Source: Chromera velia (Eukaryota > Sar > Chromeraceae). From it: a stretch of 35,491 bases of DNA. Made by a program: the position numbers and the translations under genes. Positions 22,765 through 33,700 of this stretch are shown piece after piece; position 1 is the stretch's first letter, and each line of letters starts with the position of its first letter. The notes beneath the pieces were generated by a model. The model did no database searches, was not told where the DNA came from, and was given only the letters and a program-made list of their open reading frames with translations. The stretch is from positions 1 to 35,491 of the forward strand of contig JAHBMJ010000944.1 of assembly GCA_018398765.1 (NCBI GenBank), in the 5' to 3' direction.

Positions 22765-23850
22765 AAGCAGAGGAGAAGAGAAAGGGGGCAAACGGGAATA
22801 TCGTCGAAGACTCGTCAGGCGGGAGAAGCAGGCTTGGACTCAAAGAAAGAAGACGAAAGAAGTGCACAGCTAAAGAGATTCTCCATGACACTAATCAAAG
22901 CCCGCCAAGGACGGTCACCGAAAAGAAAAGCAACTGCCGACCAACCCGTGAAGAGATTGCTTAACGAGAGCCAGGTGACCAAGAGCGCCGAGGAGAGAGA
23001 GGATAGGCATAGAGAGAAAGGGGGCGCTGGTGGTCTCTTTGTTTTTCGCCTTTCCCTCTTTTTTGTGCCGTCAGGACAGGAGACGGAGAGGTTAGCCGTC
23101 TCGCGCATTTTTCCCCCCGCCTGTTGACTTTTTCGAGCCGCCCCCTCTTCTTCTTTCAAAAGAGGCTGCCAAAAGCCCCGACACGACGAACGGGAACGAT
23201 AGGCCCGTGGTGCAAAGCCTGAAAGCCTATCAATCAGTCAGAGCAAACCTCCTCTGCGACAGAAAGGAACGAACAACACACACGGAAGAATAGAAGGGCA
23301 GACAGGTAGCCCCTTTCGGTTCCCCCCCACGCAGAAACTTGACAGACGCACGCTAAGTTGGCACTCTCGTGACCACATACATGGACAGCAGGAACTTCTG
23401 TGTGCATTTGTGAACGTGGATCGGGGCTTCCGGCCGGCGGAGCATTCTGCCATATTCTGCCGGCAAGGAGATCGGCAGGAGTCTGATTGGCTCAAGGTAC
23501 CGCGGGCCGTCTCGGAGACATTCGGAGACTAAATTTGTTGTTGGGGGCCCTGAGAAAAAAAAATGCGCGGACGCGCTGCCATCTCCAGCCACCAAAATTG
23601 AAATTGAAGTTCAGTGAACCGTCTCGTCTCCTCTCATTTTGTCGATCTCGTCAATACCACTTCCAGTTAAACAGGAGAAGCTTGTCAGAAGGCAGTTCAG
23701 AAACTGAGAAAGATTGGAGTCCATCTTGTGCCTCGATTCCCATTGCTGAAAAGGAAAACATCCACTTGTGTTCGTGGCTCTTAACCGAGACTGAAAAGAA
23801 AGGAATCAAAGCATTCAACTGAATTCAAAGAAAGCAAGAAAGAAAGAAAA
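22765..23850. promoter_or_regulatory. Shared upstream region of the divergent HAD (-) and ALDH7 (+) genes
   Basis: About 1.1 kb between the two start codons, with fewer simple repeats than the introns. A CCAAT box (ATTGG on the plus strand) lies at 23486-23490 within a GC-rich stretch (about 23430-23520). GAAAG repeats precede the ALDH ATG. No TATA box is evident. Frames such as the minus-strand one at 23353-23595 lack support. It could serve as a bidirectional promoter, but transcription start sites cannot be placed. Confidence 0.45.
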
Positions 23851-24943
23851 ATGTCGTCCCCGATTCTCCAGAAGTATCCCTTCCTTGAGGAGCTCGGCCT
23901 GACCGATGGCACCAACTCGGGCGTCTACCTGGGAAGGGACAAGTGGGGCGGCTCTGGGGCAAAGTTCCAGTCTGTCAACCCCTCCACAGGTGCGTGCATG
24001 CGTCCGTCTGTCACTCCCTCTGTTCGTCGCAATGCATTGCGTTGTAGCAGCAGGGGCAAAAGGAGAAAGAGATAACCCAAGTGTCACATCCACGTGCTTT
24101 GGCTTTCCTGTTCGAGCGGGGACGGGGGGGGAGAGCAAAGAGACTTCGGGAAAAAAGAGACAGGGGGAGACGTGGGAAGGTTGCTTTTGTCTCACTGTGT
24201 CCACTCGCGTACATTGTGGCCGCTTTCGTTGATTTCGAGCCTTTGTGTTTCTGTGGCTTATATATCCGATGTAATGAAATCTATCAACACTCGTCAAGGC
24301 TGCTTCTGTGCATTTTGTGATTCGCTTCTTTGCAAATATTGAGCCTACCCTTCTTTTTGTTTCTCTGATGTCATATAACAGTGCGACTATCCCTGTTCTT
24401 TTACCCTTCCCCAAGCCCTTCCTCCTCCCGAGGCTCATCTCTACACAACGTGCTCTTCACACTTGCGGTGTTCAGAAGTCCCCGTGTGCACATACATGTA
24501 TGTATGCACCTGTTGTCTCTCTCTCTCTCTGATTGCAGAGGAGGTGATCGGTCACGTGAGTGGCGCGACGGCAGAGGAGTTGGAGGTTTGCGTCCAGCTG
24601 ATGTGTAAGAGCCAGGACGCATGGCAGAGAACACCCGCACCCAAGAGGGGGGAGGTCGTCAGACAGATCGGAGACGAACTCAGAAAGCTCCTCATCCCCA
24701 TGGGAAGGTCGGTGTGACTGCCTGACTGCCTGCCTGCGTGCATTAAGATGTATCGTCACAAGCTTTGGTATATATGTATGTATACACGTCTATACGTCTG
24801 TGAAGAGAAGAAGTGGAAAGAAAGAAACATATATCTGTCTATCTGTCTATCTGTCTTTCTTTCGAAAAAAGAAAAAAAGACGTCGTATAGTATGTCAGTC
24901 TGTTGTGTACATCAAGAAAAGAAGGGAGAAGAAGAAACATATA

Positions 24944-24977
<34 letters not shown>

Positions 24978-27900
24978 TTTTGTCTGTTGTGTCTGTCTGT
25001 TTTTGTCTGTTGTGTTCATGAAGAAAAGGAGGGAGAAGAAGAAGAAACATATAGTCTGTCTGTCTGTCTGTCTGTCTATTGTGTCCATGAAGAAAAGAAG
25101 GGAGAAGAAGAAACATATAGTCTGTCTGTCTGTCTTGTCTTCTTTTCTTCTCTTTCTTGTCTTGAGTGGAAGCAGCAGAGGAGTAGCGTGTGAAACCAGT
25201 GATCACGTGAAAGTCTGTCGGGAGGTGGAGAGGCAAGGGGCGCTTAACTCTCACCTTTCGGGCCCCCTGCCCACGCTGTTTGATTGTTGGTGCTGTTCTT
25301 TTGTCTTTCTTTTTGCTTTCTTTTTGTCTGTGGTGTTCATGAAGAAAAAGAGGGAGAAGAAGAAGAAACATATAGTTTGTCTGTCTGTCTGTCTGTCTGT
25401 GCGCATCGATGAGCTTGTCAGTTTGCATGAAGCTGCCTGAGTAGATTTATGCATGTGCGTGATCGACAAATAAATAAAAGGACTTTAGTGTCCACCCCAT
25501 GCAATCGCGAGTCAGAGAGAATCGGTCAGAATGCTCCAGCATCTCTGCAGAGCACCGCTTCCATGCATGGCAATGATGACATGACCTCTTGAAAGAGACG
25601 TGGTAACTCACACTGGATGAGTCTGTCTGTCTGCCTGCGATGTGCCATGTTGCTCAACTCATCTGATCTCATCTCATTGCAGGCTGATTTCTCTGGAGAT
25701 GGGAAAGATTGAGCCCGAGGGAATCGGGGAGGTTCAGGAGATTGTCGACATCTGCGATCTCGCCGTCGGCCTGTCGAGGCAACTGGAGGGCAAAATCTTC
25801 CAGTCAGAGCGCCCTGATCACTTCCTCATGGAGCAGTACCACCCTCTCGGCAATGTGGGCATTATCACCGCATTCAACTTCCCCGCCGGTGGGTGAGACT
25901 CAGAAGAAGTATCTGCAGCTTGCAGCACTTCATGAATGGGAAGAGCAGCGTACCAGAGAAGGGAAGAGTGAAATGGGGCAGCTGATGCCGTCATGGGATG
26001 AGAAGAGATGAGAGATGGACTGCGTCTCTTTTTGGTTGCTTGGTTGCTTGGTTGGTTTGGTGGTGTGGGCCTTGTGGGAAGGGGATTGAGGGGTCGGACT
26101 CGACCTGCCCGCACGGAGCCCAGAAAAGAAAATAGCTTAGAGCGATGTAGAAAACCCTCTACCACAATTGATGATGCACACGCATGCACCCTTCCCTTTC
26201 CTTTCCTGTTGTTGTCTATGCATGCAGCCCCTCTTGGATGGAACCTTGCCCTCTCCCTGATCTGCGGCAACTGCAACATCTGGAAGGGCGCAGACACGAC
26301 GCCCCTGACCCACCTGGCTCTGTCGAAGATCATCACTCGGGTCCTGGAGAGGAACGACTGTCCCGTGGGGGCATTCGTCCTCTGCACAGGCGACGGGAGT
26401 GTGGGGGAGAAGATCTCGAAGGACAAAAGAATCAACCTGGTCTCCTTCACCGGTTCCTGCAGGTAGGTAGGAAGGAAGGAAGATACCTGCATGCATTTGT
26501 GATCTCTCTGGCCTGCCTTCATGTGGTTTGCAGAGGTCAAGCAGACTTCGTTTGATTGTGAGGGGATGAGTGGGTGCTATGAGTTCGCAATGTGTGTTGG
26601 TGCTGTAAGTCTCCTCGTTGTATGCTTTATCTCTTTTGACACAGACGGATTTCGGGAAGAGACTCCTTTCTCAGGAGGAGGCAAAAGCGAGACTGTGCTC
26701 GCGAAGAAACACATGGACGTGCAGCAGTGCGTGAAGACCCATTTGATCAGTGAGTGTACAAGTGCCTGCCTGCCTGCCTGCCTGATTGTGCCTTCACTGC
26801 ACTCCCTCCTGCAGAACTGGGCGCAAGGTCGGGGTCGCAGTCCAAGAGCGTTTCGGGAAAGTGCTTCTGGAGCTTGGAGGCAACAACGCTTCTGTGATCA
26901 TGGAGGATGCGGACCTGGACCTGGCCGTCCGTGGGAGTCTCTTCGGGGCAGTGGGGACGTGTGGGCAGAGGTGCACGAGCCTGAGGAGGCTGCTCGTGCA
27001 CGAGAAGGTGTACGACGAGGTCAAGAGCCGCCTCGTGAAGGCATACGCAGGTAGGAACAGGAACACAGGGGGGGGGGAGGAGGTCGGTGGGTACAGAGGT
27101 TTGCCTGCCTGCCTGCCTACGCATGCACCCACCCGGGTGCGGGAACAGCTGTGGGAGTGCAGCCAGAGAGAGACGCGCATATCTGTGTGTAACAAGAATG
27201 TCTCTCTGGATGTCCTTAGATGAGGTCATGCATACGCAAAATCTTGTGTGAAGACGCTATGTGTGTGTATGTGAATGTATGCATGATGCAGGAATTCCGA
27301 TTGGCGACCCCCTGAAGGAGGGCACTCTCTGCGGTCCTCTCCACAACGACGCTGCCCGGAAGAGGTTCCTCGACGCCGTCAAGGAGGCCGAGTCCCAGGG
27401 GGGAAAGATTCTCTGCGGAGGGAAGGCCTTGAGCGACAGGCCCGGGTTTTTCGTCCAGCCCGCAGTGTGTGAGATCAGCCACGACAAGCCGATCGTGAAG
27501 GAGGAAGTATTCGGACCTCTCTTGCACCTCATCAAGATCTCCTCCCTCGAGGAAGCCATCGCTCTGAACAACTCCGTTCCTCAGGGTGGGTTCGTTGGTT
27601 GCTGTGGGGGGGGGGAGATACCGGGACACACACACATACACATACACACGCTGGCGGACGGGCGGGCGGACGGACGGACGGACAGACGGACAGACAGACA
27701 GACAGACAGACGGACGGACAGAGGGGCAGAGGAAGAGGAAGGAAAGAAGGAAAGGAAGAGAGGCAGAAAAAAAAGAAAAAGGAAGAGAGGCAGGAAAAAA
27801 AGAAAAAAAGAAGGAAAAGAAAGAGAGAGAGGAAAGAAGGAGGGAAATTGCAGATGTGAAACGGGTTGATGGTGATCGCATGACCGTGCGTGAGTGTTTT

Positions 27901-28013
27901 TATGCTGTTTCCTTTTTCAGACACCCCCGCGCTCGCTTTCTCACTCTCTCCGTCCGTGTGGAGGGGGGGGGGGCGGGGGGGNNNNNNNNNNGGGGGGGGG
28001 GGCGGGGGGGTGC

Positions 28014-28052
<39 letters not shown>

Positions 28053-28445
28053 CGTGCGTAAGCATCACGGTTTCTTTGCGTGCAACAGTGCGTTCAATCC
28101 TCACATATGCAGTTATGCTGTCACGTATTGATCTTGGTTTTTCGCGTCTTTTCTTTCTTTGTGTGTGTCTTTTTTGCTGCTGCAGGGCTGTCGTCTTCTC
28201 TGTATACCAAGACGATGCAGCACGTGTTCAGATGGACCGGCAACAGGGGCAGCGACTGCGGTCTGGTGAACGTGAACATCGGCACCTCTGGGGCGGAGAT
28301 CGGGGGAGCGTTCGGGGGTGAGAAGGAGACGGGAGGCGGCAGAGAGTCCGGGAGTGACGCATGGAAACAGTACATGCGCAGAGTGACGTGCACCGTCAAC
28401 TTCGGAGACGCTCTTCCCCTCGCTCAGGGCATTCAGTTCGGTTAA
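23851..28445 (+). CDS. ALDH7A1: ALDH7-type aldehyde dehydrogenase (antiquitin, alpha-aminoadipic semialdehyde dehydrogenase)
   Basis: NAD(P)-dependent oxidation of an aldehyde to an acid. In the ALDH7 family the main substrate is alpha-aminoadipic semialdehyde from lysine breakdown, with roles in osmotic and aldehyde stress. Seven exons (23851-23989, 24539-24707, 25683-25888, 26228-26462, 26815-27050, 27292-27585, 28186-28445) join in frame to 512 aa, the usual family length. Key residues: Asn168 in FNFPAAPLGWN, cofactor Lys191 in NIWKGA, FTGS turn, general base Glu269 in LELGGNN, catalytic Cys303 in GQRCTS, and EEVFGP. The antiquitin-like end includes [20 protein letters not shown], then [21 protein letters not shown]. 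The N-terminus ([16 protein letters not shown]) shows no signal or transit peptide and the C-terminus (QFG) is not a PTS1, so a cytosolic location is likely. The start has A at -3. Confidence 0.95.
24905..25400 (+). repeat. Dispersed repeat, copy B, with a minisatellite (in an ALDH7 intron)
   Basis: The core at 25161-25310 matches copy A in inverted orientation. Around it lie four units of about 40-45 bp with the pattern GAAGAAACATATAGTCTGTC at about 24905-24950, 25012-25060, 25080-25130 and 25333-25385, separated by (TCTG)n. The same unit flanks copy A, so core and units appear to travel together. It sits in ALDH7 intron 2 (24708-25682). Confidence 0.85.
27655..27725 (+). repeat. (ACGG/ACAG)n tract
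   Basis: GGCGG, ACGG and ACAG units in the last ALDH7 intron. This is a clear exception to the rule that TCTG lies on the sense strand. Confidence 0.85.
27961..28009 (+). other. Assembly gap inside a poly-G tract
   Basis: Ten N (27982-27991) are flanked on both sides by long G runs, each interrupted by one C, followed by (GT)n. The gap lies in the last ALDH7 intron and does not touch an exon. Its true length is unknown. The transcript strand is the G strand, so a G-quadruplex is possible. Confidence 0.95.
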
Positions 28446-29814
28446 ACAAGAAGAGCAGAGACACAGGGAGAGAGAGGCAAGAGGGCGAGGGAGGGAGAAA
28501 TGATATGTTGCTCTGTTGATGGTGGGCCTCTGTTCTGTTCTCTTTTCAATTAGGGAGGCAGATGGGAGGGGAGGAGGGGGGAGGGAGGCCGGTGAGATTG
28601 GGTGAGACTCTCTTTCTCTCTCTCTTCTCTGAACGAAGAATATCGTGAGCGAGTGATTGAGTTCTCTCTTCTTCTCTTCTCCTCCTCCTCCCGGGGTCGT
28701 GGACCTGCAGGCCCTTTTCTTTTCCCTCCTCGTTCCGTCTTTCGTATCTATCAGCATGAAATGTCGAAGGGAGATCGAAGGAGTCATACATGCAAGAAGA
28801 CACTTATTTCCACATGCACGGGGGAAGGGAACGCCTGAGTTTTTTTTTTGTTTTTTAACCTCAACAACATTTAATTAATAGTAATTGATTTGGTTTGCTT
28901 CTCTTCCCCTTGCCCTGCTCTTCTGTCTGGTCTCTTGGAAGGGGCTTCTTCTGGATACGAAAAAGGGAGGCACAAAAGGACAGGAGAAGGCCAATGACTG
29001 TTCGATCGAGGGAGCTTGTGATGGGAAGAGTTCTCCTCTGCTTTGTTCGCCAGTTTGCTGTATGCTGTGATGATCGGTAGACCTGTCTGTCGATCACTCT
29101 CAAAACGAGAGACTAGAGGAGAGATGGAAGAAAGAGACAATTGATGTGGAGGGTGGCGTAGCGAATCGAAAGAGAGCGATTAGGTTCAAAAAGAAAGCGA
29201 AAGGACGACGTACGCCTGAGCAAGAGACCAGGGCGAGATGCGCAGATGCGCGCGTGCATGTTGCGCGAGTGAGTGAGGGAGTGAGTACCTATGCGGGTGG
29301 GGGGGGCCCATGAGCCTCAGTGCCTCCCTGCTAAATTCAATTGATCGATCGAGGGGTGAGTGAGCAGCCGGATGGGGTGTGGTGGATTCAAAGAGAAAAG
29401 AAGGACAAAGGGGGGGTGGGTAAATGCATGGCTCATTCTCAAGTCAGAAGAGTAGAGAAATTGCTGGGGAAAATGCATGAATACTTCATAAGCACACTGC
29501 CATAAGGCGAATAGAGGCAGCGCTTGCTGAAAGCCGAAAGGAAAAAAGGAAGAGGTCGTGTCGAGGCAGAAGGAAATAGTGCGTTGTCTGTTTGTGTGCC
29601 CCATAAACTGTCTGTCTTTCTGCCTGCCTGCCTGCCTGCCTGCCTTTGTCAGTCTGTCTTTTTAATTCCCTCCATGTTTGTGTGTGAAAGGGTCTGTATA
29701 TGGGTGTGTTCCTGCGTGCCATTATTTTATCGACTTCCTCGTTTGTTGATGTCTGTCGGGTCAATATCGATTCACGCTGAAATGATTTCGTCTTTTTTTT
29801 TTTGTTGAGAGTTC
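28446..29814. other. Gene-free 3' flank of the ALDH7 gene
   Basis: Holds the ALDH7 3' UTR and purine/pyrimidine-biased sequence, including GA and CTTCT runs at 28460-28720, a (CTGC)n at about 29620-29645, and T-runs at about 28840 and 29793. No frame carries a recognisable motif. There is no strong AATAAA near the stop. Confidence 0.45.
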
Positions 29815-30750
29815 AGCTGAAATTAAGTTCTGGGAACTTAACAGTAGGAAGATGAAACCCATCCGATCCAATTGATACTAATTAAAACTTTGAATCCTCA
29901 TACCAACAGTACTGAGCATGAACAAAACAAAATTTAAAAACGTTTCGGGAAGAGTTTAAGCAACATTTCCACTGGCATAGTAATTAAGGATAACTTTGAC
30001 TATTTGAATAGTATTGCCAGTGTCTACTAGTATTATAGATTGTTTAGTTTGATGTGTTGGAAACACAAACATCTTGGCCAGCATCCTTGTTGAATTCTAG
30101 GTTGAATTGAGTATAAATCAAAGTAAATTGCTTTTGTAAAACTACTAGTAGTTGTAAAGAACCGAACTGCCTCGTACGTTGTTGCCGAACGCTAGATGCC
30201 TATTCATAGGCCGATGGCGATTGTGTATGATGATTACAGGATTCCATTCTGTTCAGGGCTGAAATCCCAAACCTGCGTACCAGTTGTCTGACGTTATTAG
30301 TTATGCACTCATTCATTTATAGGAAGTAAATGAAGTTCAATCGCTCACTATATTTTAGTGGTCATTCGTTCATTTATTTAATAATTTACAAATATTATAC
30401 TCGCTTTCGACTAAAAAGTTTTGAGCTGATCTTGGACTAAACTTTTGAAGTTGTTTTAACATGCACTCGTTTACCAAAGAAACAGTTTAAAAAATTGTAC
30501 CACTGGTCTCTAGTTTGTGCTGAAAAAAAGATATAATATAATTAGACGATCAAATCAATAACATATTAGAAATTCTGCTAAAAATTTAATGTTTAGTTAT
30601 TTAAACGTTTTCCTAGTTCCCGACCGATGCGGTTACCGCGACTAAAACTGGGAGTAAAAGCTAATCTCAAAATGACTCATATTACGGATATGTTCAGGCC
30701 TGGCTGAGGCTGGCTCTAGGCTTGGCTAGATGTACAGTTTTAAGTTTGGA
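29815..30750. other. AT-rich island against the 3' end of the MFS gene
   Basis: Nearly 0.94 kb of AT-rich sequence with almost no microsatellites, ending directly at the MFS stop codon (30751). It includes a small perfect palindrome (TTAAGTTC, 3-nt spacer, GAACTTAA, near 29823-29841) and a run of CTGGCT/TTGGCT words near 30700-30730. No open frame of note. It mirrors the island at 12840-13930 in position and composition, but I found no clear shared sequence. Confidence 0.6.
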
Positions 30751-33700
30751 TCAGAGCAGTTCAATTCGACTACCTCCGTCAACTTCTTCAGAGAGAGCTG
30801 ACTCCCCCCCTGCACTCTGCCTCCTGTAAGTCGTGAAGGGGTCTGGAGGCCTGCTTTCTGAATATGCGGGCTGGTCACGATCGTCGAGGTCGAAAGACGA
30901 GGAGGGGACCATCGGATGAGAAGAACGCTGGTGGTTATGATGATCATACTGATGCATCATGGGGTGGACGGAAGAATTTGAGGAGCCAGTCTGGGGGGGA
31001 AGAATTATCATCTGGTCAGGCTGCTCTTCCTGCTGTTCTGCTCCTCCGTCCCTTGACGGGTTGTCCCGCACATCATCAGGATGAGCATGCGGGGGATGAT
31101 GCGGGATCGATCGGGGGGAACCTGAGAGCGACTGCGGGGGCTGGCAGTGCGGCTGGGGTTGACAGAGGAGCGGCGAAGCTGTGATGCTAGATCTTCCGGA
31201 GGGAATCGCGGCAGCTGCGCCTCCTCCTCCTTCTTTAGCTGGAGCGCTTCGATGCTTCACTAGGGTTTGTCGATCGTTCTCTCTTTCTCCCAATTTGGCC
31301 TCAGTCATCTCTCTTCGGTCTGAAGACGAAAAGGAGGAGGGAGGAAGGTGCCTCTCCGTTCCTGTCCCCCCACCTTCATGACCAGCGTCAGCCGTCAAGA
31401 AGAAGGTTTGTTGCAGGAGGGCAGACGGTCCGTTTGCTCTCTGGGCGATGTCCACCTCCCTCTCTGTCTCGTCCCCCCCCTCCAACAGGGACGCGGACAT
31501 ACACCGACCACGGTATCTGCCCACCAACCTGCTGATCTCATGGTGATGCGAGGAGGAGGAGGAGTGCTCTCTCTCTCTCTCTCCCCGACGACCTGCGTGT
31601 GGAGCGTCAAGAAGAACCATATGCTCTCTCTGAGCCTCTCTCTCGATTGAAACAGAATTCTCATGAGGTTGAAACCCCCCTGAAGTAAGCACACCCCCAC
31701 AACGACCGCAACCAAACCTCCCCTCGCTTCCAGACCCTCCATTCTCAGTGCCGCTGAGAATACTGCTGCTCCCCACTCCCCCACTAGTCTGTCGTCTCAA
31801 CCTCTCTTTCCCTCTCCCCCCTCCGTCAGAGACTAAAGAGGAAAAATTCAAACTGTGCCTTCCTCCTCCTCTGTCTGCAGAAGCCCCGGGCATCATGATC
31901 ACATCGTCGTGGCGTTGCCATCTCTCGCTCATGCGGGCTCTCAGACGGCGGAACCTGTCCCGCAGTCTGCGCACAGCAAATCGACTTTCTCCCCTTTCTC
32001 TTTGTCCTTCTCTCTCTCTGTGAGAGGACCCGGAAGCAGAAAGAGCACCGGCAGCAGCGGAAGCAGGCCGTCTCCTCGTCTCAGATGATTCTGCTGTCGG
32101 GGGTTGCCGTCTTTCTCTTTCATGGTCGTGCCCTCTATCTCCCCTTCCCCCTTTACCCTCCCCTCCCATCAGAGCTGCATCACTCAAACGTGCAGGAGGG
32201 GTCATTGCAAGGAAGCTCATGTCCCTCTCCCTTCCCCTGCTGGAGGCCGAGGGCAGGTCCGGGCTCTCTGCAGGGCTCCGGAGTGGAGACGGGATAGCGT
32301 GACCTTCCGATAGGGCTGCAGAGAGACGCACCCTCTCTCTCTCGCAAGTGCTGCCCTGCTGCTGCGGCTGGTTTCGGCTTCCTTCGATGAAAGATGCAGG
32401 CATACTGCACGCAATGAAGCTCAGACTGTCCCTCTCGCAATCCCGGTCCGACCCTCTCCTCTGCGTCTGCGTAAGAGGAGGAAGAAGGGAGGCAGACGCC
32501 CCTCTGCCCCCTTGGACGGCAGAGCGAACGAACCGTTCGTGTTCTTCCTCTCTCTCGAGCCTCTCTACTTCTGAGAGTGGTGCCGTACTCTGCTGCAGAG
32601 GCAAGGGGTGAGCACAGGTGCAGAATCTTGAGAGAGAGGGGGAGTGAGGAGAATCCTGCGACGGTTGTTGAGTCAAACGCATTGCAGCCACAGAGGGCCA
32701 CTCGTCCATGTGAAACGAATCGCTCGTCTGAAGCAAACGAGAACGTCGGTGAGGTGAGGCAGCTGCAGACGGAGACGCGGACGCTGATGCGGAATGCGAC
32801 GCAGAACCTGAGAGCTCATCGCCGAATTGGAAAGAACCCCCCCCCCTATCCGCCCCCCAACTCCCTGCCCTGTCTCTGTGGTTTCTCTTCGGATCCCCCC
32901 CAAACGAACTGAACCTCCCTCCTCCAGTCTCCCCGTCTCTGTCTGCCTGCTGCATCGGACCCCCCGATACCCTTTCTCTCTGTCTTCTTCCACGGTGACC
33001 ATCTCTGTCTCTGTCTATACTTTCCCCCTCTCTTCCTGACAGGGACAGAGAGACAGAGCCCATTCTCGATCTCTCGCCGTCTCCCTCCAACAGTTCCTCC
33101 ACGTCCTCAGGACCCAACGGCTCCCCATTCTGCCTCAAAATGCGGGCACGGAAACGCACGCACTGGGAGATGAGCAGTCGGAGCGTGTCGCCCGAGTAGA
33201 AGTGATTCAGAGGCCGCCCCTTTGTCTCTACCTTCAGGCAGACCAGACAGGCAAACGCTGCTACTGCAGACGCCTGCACACACACACGTTCGGTGTACCG
33301 GGACTCAACTCGCATTTCTCTCTGTACCTGTACATATCTTATCATGCCTACGATCATGCAAATGTATACAGGGTGGAGAAGAGTTTGAGAGACAGCAAAA
33401 TGCGGCAAAAGAAGACGCGTCCAGCCTCCGTCCTCATATTCCGTTTTGCGTAGCATAGCAATAAGGAAATGAATCGAGACAAGCCGCCTCCTCCCTTCCT
33501 CCTGACAGAATGTCAGAGCAGACAAAAGAGGAGCTAGGAGGGGACAAACGAACGAAGAGAAGCACGCTTTGTCAATCGATCCGTCCATTGAAGGATGGAG
33601 CAAGAGGAGGGATCAGGTGGAACGGAATGGAGGGATGGAGGAAGAGGAGGAGGAAGGCCGCAAAGGAACAATGGAAGAAACAGGAAAACGAAAAGGAGGG

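Noticed and set aside
22815..23159. Minus-strand frame with hydrophobic parts (SALLVTWLSLSNLF) considered as a first HAD exon
   Set aside because: No splice pair was found that joins it clearly to 22764-22308. An upstream exon remains possible but is not supported.
23353..23595. Minus-strand frame (LRDGPRYLEPIRLLPISL) upstream of ALDH7
   Set aside because: It is of normal complexity and has an acceptor-like CTCAG, but has no partner exon, no family motif, and lies in the presumed bidirectional promoter with a CCAAT box.
33274..33603. Minus-strand frame continuing upstream of the last MFS exon without a stop
   Set aside because: The MFS signature requires the join 33888/33273 (IFVFVVG then ASAVAAF). 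The upstream open frame is intron that happens to lack stops.
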